Position numbers and translations under genes: made by a program. The notes under the pieces were generated by a model. The model was not told the origin of the DNA and did no database searches. It worked only from the letters and a program-made list of their open reading frames with translations. From the NCBI GenBank assembly GCA_965219495.1, contig OZ244777.1, positions 868,001-932,000 on the forward strand: a stretch of 64,000 nt of DNA, in the 5' to 3' direction. The stretch's first letter is position 1, and each line of letters opens with the position of its first letter. The DNA comes from CAZPXZ01 sp965219495. Its GTDB lineage: Bacteria; Pseudomonadota; Alphaproteobacteria; Rhodobacterales; CAZPXZ01. Shown here one piece after another: positions 52,194 through 61,135 of the stretch.

Positions 52194-53078
52194 TCAAGCT
52201 CCCTGCGCTTCCGGTTTGGAATGAGCCCGGTCGAGGAGTCGATGCAGTTCATCACCCGAAAGACGCAGTTGTACAACGTCCGGGTCGCGAAGATCGACGG
52301 CCACAATGTTCCCGGCAAACAGTTCGACGGAGAGACTTGTCGAGTGAAATCTTTCAAGCGCTGCGAACAAGCCTTTTTCGGGGAATTGAACGACCGGCCC
52401 TTCAGCAAGTGCGACGTTCCAGCGTCTTCCGCCAACGCGATAGTAAATTGTGGACGGATCGGCGAACGCTGAATGCGCCGCACGCAAGAGTCCGATATCG
52501 GCGATCGCCAAGCCCGCCCCTCGACCCACCAGCACCAGAAGATCCGTAGGTACGGATTCCTTCTTCACCTGTTCGATCGGCTGACCCTGTATGTTCAGCA
52601 ACCAGAAACTGTTTCCTTCACGCCATACCGCAACCGGTATTTCCTCCAGAATGATCGCCGAAATTCGACCGGGAAAGTGATACCGAACCTCTGCATCCCG
52701 AATCCAGGGAAGACGCACGACCAATCGACGCGCTTCAATCGTATCGAATTCGATCGGAGAACCGACGCGGGGGAGATTTAGTGCATTCGCAACCTGGGTG
52801 CGGGTTGCGCGAGCCAAACCGCTCACTTCCCCCAGTTTCAATTCCAGTTGGGTATTCGCAACAACCCAACCCCGCGCCTGCCCGTAGCCCTCCGCAATGG
52901 CGTCCTCGAACTCTTGCACGGAAAACCGCGCCAGAAGCATCCACGCAAAGATTGCAAGGAACAGCGTGATGCACGCGGGACGGACACCCGCAACGCGCAG
53001 CCATCTGCGGATTCCGAAATAGGCAGGCGAGAAAAATTCGTTCCGGCTGGATGGGAAATTCATTTTCATCTCCTGCAT
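52194..53078 (-). CDS. ftsQ: Cell division protein FtsQ
   Basis: FtsQ is a bitopic divisome protein. The 294-residue product has one transmembrane helix (PACITLFLAIFAWMLLARF), a POTRA domain (EVSGLARATRTQVANALNLP, then PWIRDAEVRYHFPGRISAII) and the beta domain. GGAGG lies seven bases before the ATG at 53078, and a second AGGAG precedes an internal ATG at 53063, so either could serve. Overlaps ddl by 13 bases. Confidence 0.9.
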   Translation of the reverse strand: MQEMKMNFPSSRNEFFSPAYFGIRRWLRVAGVRPACITLFLAIFAWMLLARFSVQEFEDAIAEGYGQARGWVVANTQLELKLGEVSGLARATRTQVANALNLPRVGSPIEFDTIEARRLVVRLPWIRDAEVRYHFPGRISAIILEEIPVAVWREGNSFWLLNIQGQPIEQVKKESVPTDLLVLVGRGAGLAIADIGLLRAAHSAFADPSTIYYRVGGRRWNVALAEGPVVQFPEKGLFAALERFHSTSLSVELFAGNIVAVDLRDPDVVQLRLSGDELHRLLDRAHSKPEAQGA

Positions 53079-53983
53079 GACGCATCCTCCACTAACCAGG
53101 TGACGAGTTCACCAAAAGGTATGCCAACATGTTGGGCCTGTTCCGGAACAAGCGAGGTCGGTGTCATCCCGGGTTGGGTGTTAACCTCGAGGAGCGCGAT
53201 TTCGCCGGTTTCCGGATCGAATCGCAAATCCGCCCTTGTAACGCCTCGGCAGCCCAGCAGTTCATGCGCCTGCTGCGAGACGGCGAGCACGACTTCGCGA
53301 ACGCTTTCCGGAATTCTGGCCGGGATCATGTGAATTGACGCTCCGGAAATGTATTTGGCACTGTAGTCGTACCACCCATCGCCAGTGGCCAGGATTTCGG
53401 TGATCTCAAGTGCCCGCCCGTCCAGAACCGTTACCGTCAGTTCCATCCCGGCGATGTATCGCTCAACCATCAGCACGGACTGCTTGGAGTCAGTCAGCGG
53501 GGGAGGAGAATCGGCAGTCCCTACAATCATGACACCAATGGAAGAACCTTCATTCGTCGGCTTGACCACGTAGGGTGGGTTCATCAGGTGCGAAGCAGCA
53601 ATCTCCCTTGGCGCCGCAAGAAAGCTCTCCGCCAAAGGCAACCCAGCCTCCCGGAATACTGACTTGGACAGGTTCTTGTCCATGGCGAGGGCGGAAGCTG
53701 TAACCCCGGAATGGCTATACGGAATCTCGAGAGTTTCCAACACGCCCTGCATACATCCGTCCTCGCCCCAGCGCCCGTGCAAGATATTGAGGCACGCGTC
53801 GGGGCGGGTATCCGCAAGCACTTCGGCGACCCTGCGGTCCACATCAATCTCTTCGACCAAATGCCCCAAGTCGCGAAGCGCGGAAGCGCAGGCAGCGCCG
53901 GACACAAGTGAGACTTCACGTTCGTGGGACCATCCGCCAAGGAGTACGGCAATCTTGCTCTTCCCGGCGATCAATTCAGGCAC
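53066..53983 (-). CDS. ddl: D-alanine-D-alanine ligase
   Basis: Ddl makes the D-Ala-D-Ala dipeptide for peptidoglycan. The 305-residue ATP-grasp enzyme has IAVLLGGWSHEREVSLVSGA, NILHGRWGEDGCMQGVLETL, YVVKPTNEGSSIGV, GCRGVTRADLRFD and ALLEVNTQPGMTPTSLVPEQ (metal ligands). The GTG at 53983 begins at the family N-terminus, within an 8-base overlap with murB; upstream codons of the open frame belong to murB. Confidence 0.93.
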   Translation of the reverse strand: MPELIAGKSKIAVLLGGWSHEREVSLVSGAACASALRDLGHLVEEIDVDRRVAEVLADTRPDACLNILHGRWGEDGCMQGVLETLEIPYSHSGVTASALAMDKNLSKSVFREAGLPLAESFLAAPREIAASHLMNPPYVVKPTNEGSSIGVMIVGTADSPPPLTDSKQSVLMVERYIAGMELTVTVLDGRALEITEILATGDGWYDYSAKYISGASIHMIPARIPESVREVVLAVSQQAHELLGCRGVTRADLRFDPETGEIALLEVNTQPGMTPTSLVPEQAQHVGIPFGELVTWLVEDASCRR

Positions 53984-54944
53984 TCTTCCGTCCTTCCTGC
54001 ATTTCGGATTCCGGATGTTCGCCGATGAGTCGGATTTCCCATGAAAGTTCAACCCCGCTACTCGCACGTACGCGCCGGCGAATTTCCTCGCCAAGCGCTT
54101 CCAAGTCCGCCGCGCTGGCGTGCTTGCGATTTACGAGAAAATTCGCGTGCTGCTCGCTAACCGCCGCGCCGCCCTTGCGAAGTCCCCGGCAGCCAGCGGC
54201 TTCGATCAACCGCCAGGCGGAGTCCTCCACCCTGCCCCCATTGGAACCGGCGCCCGGACCGCCCCCGGGATTGCGAAATGTCGAACCCCCGGTTCGCTCG
54301 CGAACCGGCTGACTTGCTTCGCGACGACGAACCAATTCGTTCATTTTGGTACGGATGGACTGCGTGGCTGCCGGGTATCCCCGAAACACTGCTTCCACAA
54401 AGATCCTGTGTTTTGCCGCACGGCAGTGGCGGTAAGAAAATCCCATAGAGGCTGAATCGAACTCCAGCCGCCTACCTTCGCGGTCAACTGCCACAGCGCG
54501 TTCGAGAACTGCCGACGTATCAGTGCCATAACATCCCGCATTCATGGCAAGCACGCCGCCAATGGTGCCTGGTATGCCGCGCAAGTAGGCGAGCCCGCCG
54601 ATGCCGGCTTCCGCGGCAGCTTCAGCGCATCGGGCGGCGAGCGCAAATGCGCCGACGCGAATTCGGAATCCGGACAATGTCTCAATGCTTGCGAACTTGC
54701 GGCCCAGTCGAACAGTCACGCCTCGAATTCCTCCATCCCGAACCAGCAAATTCGACCCCACGCCCACGGGCGTAACCGGAACATCGCGGGGAAGCGCACC
54801 CAGATAAGCAATTAGGTCCGCTTCGTCCGCGGGCGCAAAAACCACATCGGCAGGTCCTCCAACGCGAAACCACGTGTAACCAGCCAGAGGAGTATCGCGG
54901 AGGATGTTTCCACGAACCTCAATGCCTCTCCAAGAACCGCTCAT
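53976..54944 (-). CDS. murB: UDP-N-acetylenolpyruvoylglucosamine reductase MurB
   Basis: MurB is the FAD enzyme giving UDP-MurNAc. The 322-residue product shows TWFRVGGPADVVFAPA, VGVGSNLLVRDGGIRGVTVR, GIPGTIGGVLAMNAGCYG (FAD binding), SYRHC (catalytic Tyr), GSTFRNPGGGPGAGSNGG (catalytic Ser) and VSEQHANFLVNRKHASAADL. The ATG at 54944 overlaps the murC stop (ATGA). Confidence 0.94.
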   Translation of the reverse strand: MSGSWRGIEVRGNILRDTPLAGYTWFRVGGPADVVFAPADEADLIAYLGALPRDVPVTPVGVGSNLLVRDGGIRGVTVRLGRKFASIETLSGFRIRVGAFALAARCAEAAAEAGIGGLAYLRGIPGTIGGVLAMNAGCYGTDTSAVLERAVAVDREGRRLEFDSASMGFSYRHCRAAKHRIFVEAVFRGYPAATQSIRTKMNELVRRREASQPVRERTGGSTFRNPGGGPGAGSNGGRVEDSAWRLIEAAGCRGLRKGGAAVSEQHANFLVNRKHASAADLEALGEEIRRRVRASSGVELSWEIRLIGEHPESEMQEGRKSA

Positions 54945-56353
54945 GAATCCCTGCCCGCAGTTTCCAGTGCCGCCGGCAGTCCGTGCGCCCACTGGGTGAC
55001 CGACCCCGCTCCCAGGCAGAGAACGAGATCTCCCGGACCCGCTTCGTTCAAGACCAGCGCAGGCAGTTGTTCCACCGCTTCGAGCGGAAACACGCGGGGA
55101 TGTCCGTGCTTCCGAATTCCTTCGACCAAACGGTCTCGATCAAACCCGTCGATCGGGTCTTCCCCGGCCGAGTAGACGTCGGAGATCACGACAGCGTCCG
55201 CTTCGTCAAAGCAGGAAACAAAGGAATCGAACAGGCTGGCGAGCCGCGTGTAACGATGGGGTTGGTGAACGGCCAGTATTTTTCCCTGGGCGACGTCGTG
55301 CGCCGCCCTGATCGTCGCCGAGATCTCGACCGGATGATGGGCGTAGTCATCGACAACTTCGATTCCGCGCGCCGAACCGATGCGCGTGAAACGCCGGCCC
55401 ACTCCACCAAACTCGGCCAAGGCGTCGTGAAGCACTGCATCCGAAATCCCGATTTCCAGGCCGACGGCAATCGCCGCAGTTGCATTCAGCACGTTGTGAA
55501 CGCCAGGCATGGGAAGGTGAAGGCCTGAAATTGTCCGGAATTTGCCGTTCCGATCCCGGATACGCGTATCGAAGGTAACCCCGCCGTCCTCCGCCCGGAT
55601 GTTTTCGGCGCGAACGTCTGCCTCTTCAACCAGTCCATAACCGATGACGCGGCGACCGGGCGCATGGTCGGCGAGCGCGCGCGTCTCCGGATGATCCATG
55701 CAGCACACCACGCTTCCATAGAAGGGAACATTGCCGACGAAATCGGCAAAGGCAGAGCGAATGGCCGCGAAATCCGCGTAATGGTCGAGATGTTCGGGAT
55801 CGATATTTGTAACTACCGCCACGGTCGACGGGAGACGCACGAATGAACCATCCGATTCATCGGCTTCCACCACCATCCAGGCGCCATCACCCAGCCGGGC
55901 ATTCGATCCGTAACTGCGGATTACGCCACCGTTAATGACTGTTGGCGACATATGCGCCGCGTCGAGAACTGCCGCGACCAAGGAAGTTGTCGTGGTCTTG
56001 CCGTGGGTTCCCGCAACCGCAATATTGCGTTTGAACCGCATGAGTTCGGCGAGCATTTCCGCTCGGCTCACAACCGGTATTCCGGCCTCCCGCGCCGCGC
56101 GTATTTCGGGGTTGCCCGGCGGAATCGCCGAAGAGAACACCAACGCTCTGGCGTTGCCCAGATGGACTGCATCGTGCCCGATCGCGACCGGTATGCCGAT
56201 CCGGCGCAATTCCCCGATCCGTTCGCTTTCACGCTGATCGGATCCCCGGACTTCATATCCGAGATTGCGCAACACCTCCGCAATTCCCGACATGCCGACG
56301 CCGCCAACCCCGACGAAATGAACAGGCCCGACCTCGGACGGTGCTGGTATCAT
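54941..56353 (-). CDS. murC: UDP-N-acetylmuramate-L-alanine ligase MurC
   Basis: MurC adds L-Ala to UDP-MurNAc. The 470-residue product shows VHFVGVGGVGMSGIAEVLRN, the ATP loop VAGTHGKTTTTSLVAA, VVEADESDGSF, NIDPEHLDHYADF and VVDDYAHHPVEISATI. The start at 56353 overlaps the murG stop by 4 bases, and the end overlaps murB. Confidence 0.95.
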   Translation of the reverse strand: MIPAPSEVGPVHFVGVGGVGMSGIAEVLRNLGYEVRGSDQRESERIGELRRIGIPVAIGHDAVHLGNARALVFSSAIPPGNPEIRAAREAGIPVVSRAEMLAELMRFKRNIAVAGTHGKTTTTSLVAAVLDAAHMSPTVINGGVIRSYGSNARLGDGAWMVVEADESDGSFVRLPSTVAVVTNIDPEHLDHYADFAAIRSAFADFVGNVPFYGSVVCCMDHPETRALADHAPGRRVIGYGLVEEADVRAENIRAEDGGVTFDTRIRDRNGKFRTISGLHLPMPGVHNVLNATAAIAVGLEIGISDAVLHDALAEFGGVGRRFTRIGSARGIEVVDDYAHHPVEISATIRAAHDVAQGKILAVHQPHRYTRLASLFDSFVSCFDEADAVVISDVYSAGEDPIDGFDRDRLVEGIRKHGHPRVFPLEAVEQLPALVLNEAGPGDLVLCLGAGSVTQWAHGLPAALETAGRDS

Positions 56354-57456
56354 GGCGTGGCTCCCCGGCTCTTCCCCGCACAACTCTCAACCAAATCACC
56401 CAGCAGGCGTACGGCTCCGGGTCGACCCATTCGGCTGGCGGATTCCGCCATCTCTTGAAGCTGGCCGGGTTCGGAAACCAGCTCCGAAAGCAACCGGGCA
56501 AGTTCTCTCGGCGACCCGGCGTTCTCTGGAAAGACTTGCGCCGCTCCTGCGTCCTTGAATGCGCGAGCATTTGCGCTTTGATGATCGTTTGCCGCGGTGG
56601 GAAGCGGAATGAGGATGGCGGGCCTGCCGATGGTGGCCAATTCAGCCAGAGTAGACGCCCCCGCCCTCGCGACGGCGAGATGGCACAAATCAAGTCGCTC
56701 GGGCAGGTCGCGAAAGAACGGCGCCACTTCGACTTCGACCCCTGCGTCCGCGAAAGCCGCTTCTACCTTCTCCATGTCTTCCGCCCGCGCCTGGCACGAA
56801 ACGTCCAACCGCGCGCGCATGGCTTCAGAAAGATCCCGGGCGGCCGCCGATACGAGTCGGGAAACTGCGTTTGAGCCTTGGCTGCCGCCGATCACCAACA
56901 GGCGGACTCGCCCGTTCCCTCGCGGGGGAACATAAGCGCTGCCGGAACGCACCACGATGGCATGACGCACCGGATTGCCAGTGACTACGGAAGTCGATCC
57001 AGGATTCCGCAATTCCCCCAGCCCGCAGGACAACTTTGCCCCAAACTGGAGAAACAATCGATTGGTCTTGCCGAGAACCGCGTTTTGCTCGTGGAGCACC
57101 CTCGGAACCCGAACCAAGACCGCTGCTGCGAGCGCCGGCACAGCGGTGTAGCCGCCGAATGCCACCATACAGGACGGCCGTTGCTGCAAGAATCGGTTGG
57201 CCAGGACCAGACTCCAGTACAGGTTTTGGAACGGGGCGCGGAAACGCTGCCACAATGTGCCCCGGAAGGGACTAACGGCGGGCAACGCGACGCACTTCGC
57301 GGACATCGGAAATCCGTCGAGGAATCGCTTCCCCCGCAGGTCGCTGAACAGTTCAACCTGCCAGCCGCGAGATTCCATTTCTGCGGCGAGAGCCGCCGCG
57401 GGAAAGACGTGGCCGCCTGTGCCGCCAGCGGCAAGCGCCAGATACGGTCGGGACAT
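56350..57456 (-). CDS. murG: Undecaprenyl-PP-MurNAc-pentapeptide GlcNAc transferase MurG
   Basis: MurG converts lipid I to lipid II at the inner face of the membrane. The 368-residue GT-B enzyme shows LALAAGGTGGHVFPAAALAA, HEQNAVLGKTNRL, LLVIGGSQGSNAVSR and VARAGASTLAELATIGRPAI. An upstream GTG at 57477 overlaps the ftsW stop as GTGA and may be the real start, adding seven residues. Confidence 0.94.
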   Translation of the reverse strand: MSRPYLALAAGGTGGHVFPAAALAAEMESRGWQVELFSDLRGKRFLDGFPMSAKCVALPAVSPFRGTLWQRFRAPFQNLYWSLVLANRFLQQRPSCMVAFGGYTAVPALAAAVLVRVPRVLHEQNAVLGKTNRLFLQFGAKLSCGLGELRNPGSTSVVTGNPVRHAIVVRSGSAYVPPRGNGRVRLLVIGGSQGSNAVSRLVSAAARDLSEAMRARLDVSCQARAEDMEKVEAAFADAGVEVEVAPFFRDLPERLDLCHLAVARAGASTLAELATIGRPAILIPLPTAANDHQSANARAFKDAGAAQVFPENAGSPRELARLLSELVSEPGQLQEMAESASRMGRPGAVRLLGDLVESCAGKSRGATP

Positions 57457-57473
57457 GGATGCAGATTCCCGCT

Positions 57474-58616
57474 TCACGCGCGTGCGCGCTTGAGGGCCAC
57501 GGCCGGCAGGCCGCTTGTGCGCGTGAGCGCCAAAAGGACGCCCACTGTAATCCCGGCGGCGAGCAGCGAGGAGCCTCCGTAAGATACGAAGGGAAGCGTC
57601 ATGCCCGTTGCCGGAAGCAGCCGCAGGTTGACCCCGAAATGCACAAGCGCCTGCAAGCTGATTTGAGCAGCAATGCCGGCAATCGCGAATTGTGCGAACG
57701 GGCTACTGACTGTATTCATGCGCCAAGCGACACGTGCAGCAAAGAGGGCGAACAGGGCAAGCAGGACGAAGCAGGCGACCAGTCCGAATTCCTCTGTGGC
57801 GACCGCGATCACGAAATCACCATGCGCATCCGGAATGCGCGTGTTCAAACCCTCAACCCCGAAACCGCGTCCGAAGAGTCCGCCCCGTTCGATCGATCGA
57901 TCGACCAGAGCCAGCTGAGAGAATGCAGGGGTGTTTCCAGAAAGGAACACGTCGATGCGCGACGCCACGTAGGGGTGAAATTGATAGGCGAACGACGCAA
58001 CCCCCGTAACGATTAACGCCAACAGCAAGACCAGTAGCAGATTGGCGCCGGCAAGCAAATAGGCCACGCCCCACACTGCCATGATCAGGGCGGCCTGCCC
58101 GAAATCCGGCTGCACGGCGAGAAGTCCGGCCACCAACAGCGCGATTGCGAAGGAAATGGTTTTCCCGGGAGGCGCCGGCTCACTAACGGTTCCCGAAAGA
58201 AACCAGGCGATTGTCAGGATGAAACCAATTTTCACAAACTCCGAGGGTTGCAACGACATGAACCCTAGGGAATACCATCGTATCGACCCCTTCCCGAAAT
58301 CTGTTCCAAACCAAGGCAGCAAGGCCATCGCCAACAACGCCACTGCGAAGAACAGGATCCCGCACCGACGCACGCCTCGTTCGGTGAGAAGAGATGTGGC
58401 GGCCATGAAGATCAGGGCCAGCAAGGCGTGGGCGCCATGACGAAGCGCAAAATGAAAGCTGGCGAGGCCGTGCTTGTCCGCAAGCGCCGGGGAAGAAGCA
58501 AACGAAAGCACGGTCCCGGCAACGAGGAGTAATGTGACCGCCGCAACCAGAACCCGGTCCACCGATCGCCACCATTGATCGAAGATCAGGTCCGCCACCG
58601 CCGAATTCCTAGCCAT
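57474..58616 (-). CDS. ftsW: Peptidoglycan glycosyltransferase FtsW
   Basis: FtsW is the SEDS-family polymerase of the divisome. The 380-residue protein has ten hydrophobic segments, KGSIRWYSLGFMSLQPSEF, AVQPDFGQAALIMAV with the essential Asp, and the C-terminal TGMTLPFVSYGGSSLLA. The start at 58616 (MARNSAVAD) overlaps murD by 8 bases. Confidence 0.94.
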   Translation of the reverse strand: MARNSAVADLIFDQWWRSVDRVLVAAVTLLLVAGTVLSFASSPALADKHGLASFHFALRHGAHALLALIFMAATSLLTERGVRRCGILFFAVALLAMALLPWFGTDFGKGSIRWYSLGFMSLQPSEFVKIGFILTIAWFLSGTVSEPAPPGKTISFAIALLVAGLLAVQPDFGQAALIMAVWGVAYLLAGANLLLVLLLALIVTGVASFAYQFHPYVASRIDVFLSGNTPAFSQLALVDRSIERGGLFGRGFGVEGLNTRIPDAHGDFVIAVATEEFGLVACFVLLALFALFAARVAWRMNTVSSPFAQFAIAGIAAQISLQALVHFGVNLRLLPATGMTLPFVSYGGSSLLAAGITVGVLLALTRTSGLPAVALKRARA

Positions 58617-60048
58617 TTCGTGCTCCTTCACATTCGCTGCCACCCAGTTTTTGCAAGTGGGCCGACACCAGATTTCGGAACAGGTTTCCGCGTTCTTCAT
58701 AGTCGGAGAATTGGTCGAAGCTCGCGCAACCGGGACTGAGCAACACCGTTTCGCCTTCCCGGGCTTCCTCTATGGCGCCAGTGGTCGCGGCCTCTAGAGT
58801 CCCGACGATTTCGTGCGGTACCATTGCCAGCGTACGGGCGAAATCCTGCGCGGCCTCGCCAATCAGATAGGCCTTGGCGATGCGCGGGAAGAATCCCTCC
58901 AGACCGGCAATTCCTCCCGCCTTCGCCCGGCCGCCCGCGATCCATCGAATTCGATTCGACGCAGCCAGGGCGCGCGCCGCGGCTGCTGCATTGGTGGCTT
59001 TGGAATCGTTGATATAGCTGATTCCGCAGGCGCTTCCCACGAGCTCAAGTCGATGCGGCAGTCCGGGAAAGTCCAGTAGTGCCTGCCTGAACTGGCGCCG
59101 GCCAACCCCGAACCAGCGGCACGCCGCGAACGCGGCAGCGGCGTTCTGGAGATTGTGGTCGCCGTGAAGCGTGTCCGCCCCACGGGTTTCGATACTTCCT
59201 AGAGACCGGCCACACCTGTACTCAACGAGTTTCCGCCGTTCACTGACCACCGCAACCGGGTATCCCTTTGCGTCACCTGCCGTGCCGAGCACAACCAGGC
59301 GGCGCCTCCCGGAAGGGCGCATTCGATCTGCAAGAAACCTTCCTTCCTGACTCCCGACGCCAATTACGGACAATCGCGGCCGGCCGATTTCGAATATTCG
59401 CGCTTTGGCTGCGAAATATCCCCCTCGCCCACCGTGCCGGTCGAGGTGATCGTCTTCAAAATTGAGGAATACCGCCACTTCCGGCGCGAGCGACCGGGCC
59501 AACTCCGCCTGATAGGAAGAGATTTCGAGTAACAGGATATCGTCGGGCGACGGCGGATCCATTGCAAGCACCGGCATTCCGATGTTGCCTGCAACCCGAA
59601 CGCTTCGGCCCGTCGATTTCAGCACGTGGCCGATGAGCGCCGTGGTCGTCGACTTGCCGTTGGATCCTGTAACAAGAACCACGTGCGGCCGCGCCGGCGC
59701 CGGTTGTTCGCCAATGCATTCGAACAGCAGACCGAAATCGTTGTCGAGCGGAACGCCAAGCGCCCGGGCTGCCTCTACCGCCGGATGAGGCGCGGGGTAC
59801 AGATGCGGCACGCCCGGAGAAACGACCAACAGGCGCGCTTCCCGCAGGGCGTCCGCCCGGGTCAGGCGCGAGATCCGAAATCCCTCTGCCTCGGCGCTCT
59901 CCCGCGACCCCGGATCGTCATCCCAGAGGATCGGCGCCGCGCCGGAAGCGCGAAGCGACCGGGCCGCCGCCATTCCCGACCGGCCCAGGCCCAACACGCC
60001 GACGCGGACGTTTCGGTATGAGTGAAGAGGGATCAAGTTGGCGCTCAC
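58609..60048 (-). CDS. murD: UDP-N-acetylmuramoylalanine-D-glutamate ligase MurD
   Basis: MurD adds D-Glu to the nucleotide precursor. The 479-residue product has VGVLGLGRSGMAAARSL, the ATP loop VTGSNGKSTTTALIGHVL, EISSYQAELARSLAPEVAVF, NFEDDHLDRHGG and SYINDSKATNAAAAARAL. GTG start at 60048, overlapping the mraY stop as GTGA; the upstream frame is antisense-free but not MurD-like. Confidence 0.94.
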   Translation of the reverse strand: MSANLIPLHSYRNVRVGVLGLGRSGMAAARSLRASGAAPILWDDDPGSRESAEAEGFRISRLTRADALREARLLVVSPGVPHLYPAPHPAVEAARALGVPLDNDFGLLFECIGEQPAPARPHVVLVTGSNGKSTTTALIGHVLKSTGRSVRVAGNIGMPVLAMDPPSPDDILLLEISSYQAELARSLAPEVAVFLNFEDDHLDRHGGRGGYFAAKARIFEIGRPRLSVIGVGSQEGRFLADRMRPSGRRRLVVLGTAGDAKGYPVAVVSERRKLVEYRCGRSLGSIETRGADTLHGDHNLQNAAAAFAACRWFGVGRRQFRQALLDFPGLPHRLELVGSACGISYINDSKATNAAAAARALAASNRIRWIAGGRAKAGGIAGLEGFFPRIAKAYLIGEAAQDFARTLAMVPHEIVGTLEAATTGAIEEAREGETVLLSPGCASFDQFSDYEERGNLFRNLVSAHLQKLGGSECEGARNG

Positions 60049-61133
60049 CTGAGTTTCAAGGTTGCCAAGCCGACAACCGCCAAGATCACGGCCACGATCC
60101 AGAACCGGATTACGATGGTCGGTTCCTTCCAACCGATTTGTTCGAAGTGATGGTGGATCGGAGCCATGCGGAACACGCGCCGGCCGGTCAGCCGGAAACT
60201 CGTGACTTGAATCATCACCGAGACTACCTCAAGCACGAAGAGTCCGCCGACAATTGCAAGCACGATTTCGTGCATGGTTGCGACGGCAATCGCGCCCAGC
60301 CCTCCTCCAAGCGCCAGCGAGCCGGTGTCCCCCATGAACACCTTGGCCGGCGGCGCATTGAACCAGAGGAATCCAAGTCCGGCGCCTACCAGCGCTCCCG
60401 CAAACACGGTGAGTTCACCGGTTCCCGGAACAAAATGCAACTGGAGATAGTCGGAAAAGAGCGCGTTGCCGACCACGTAGGCAATAAAACCGAAAGTCCC
60501 GGTGGCGATCATGACCGGGACGATCGCCAATCCGTCGAGCCCGTCTGTCAGGTTTACCGCGTTTGCGCTTCCGACGATGACCAAGGCCGTAAAGAGGAAA
60601 TAGAATGGGCCGAGATCCAGCAGAATCTCCTTGAAAAAGGGAACGGCCAGTCTTCCGGAGAGGGCTTCCGGCGCGGCTTCGGAGGCAATCCATGTAACGA
60701 TGACGGCAAACAGGGCGCCCGCGAGCAGGCGGATTCGAGCTGGAACGCCCCTGGTCGTTCCGCCAAGCAGCTTCCTGGCGTCGTCGGCGAATCCGATGCA
60801 GCCGAATCCGAGCACCGCCACTACGGCGAGCCAAACATGCGCGACGTCCCAACGCGCCCAGAGAATCATCGAAGACAGCAGGGTACCGAGGATCATCAGT
60901 CCGCCCATCGTTGGCGTGCCGGCCTTCTCGACGAGATGCGCACTTGGACCGTCATTCCGGATCGGCTGACCGCTTTTCTGCAACCGCGCCAGCAGCGAAA
61001 TGAACCAGCCGCCAAAGAAAAGGCTGAGAAAGAGCGCGGTCATCATCGCGCCGCCGGTCCGAAAAGTGATGTACCGGAAGAGGTTGAACACATCGCCGCC
61101 ATCGCTGAGCGGAGTGAGAAACGCGTACAGCAT
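60045..61133 (-). CDS. mraY: Phospho-N-acetylmuramoyl-pentapeptide transferase MraY
   Basis: MraY makes lipid I from UDP-MurNAc-pentapeptide and undecaprenyl phosphate. The 362-residue protein has ten membrane helices and the conserved loops GTPTMGGLMIL, GFADDARKLL (catalytic Asp pair), NLTDGLDGLAIVPVM, GFLWFNAPPAKVFMGDTGSL and RVFRMAPIHHHFEQIGWKE. A GTG directly before the ATG at 61133 shares one base with the murF stop. Confidence 0.95.
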   Translation of the reverse strand: MLYAFLTPLSDGGDVFNLFRYITFRTGGAMMTALFLSLFFGGWFISLLARLQKSGQPIRNDGPSAHLVEKAGTPTMGGLMILGTLLSSMILWARWDVAHVWLAVVAVLGFGCIGFADDARKLLGGTTRGVPARIRLLAGALFAVIVTWIASEAAPEALSGRLAVPFFKEILLDLGPFYFLFTALVIVGSANAVNLTDGLDGLAIVPVMIATGTFGFIAYVVGNALFSDYLQLHFVPGTGELTVFAGALVGAGLGFLWFNAPPAKVFMGDTGSLALGGGLGAIAVATMHEIVLAIVGGLFVLEVVSVMIQVTSFRLTGRRVFRMAPIHHHFEQIGWKEPTIVIRFWIVAVILAVVGLATLKLR

Positions 61134-61135
61134 CA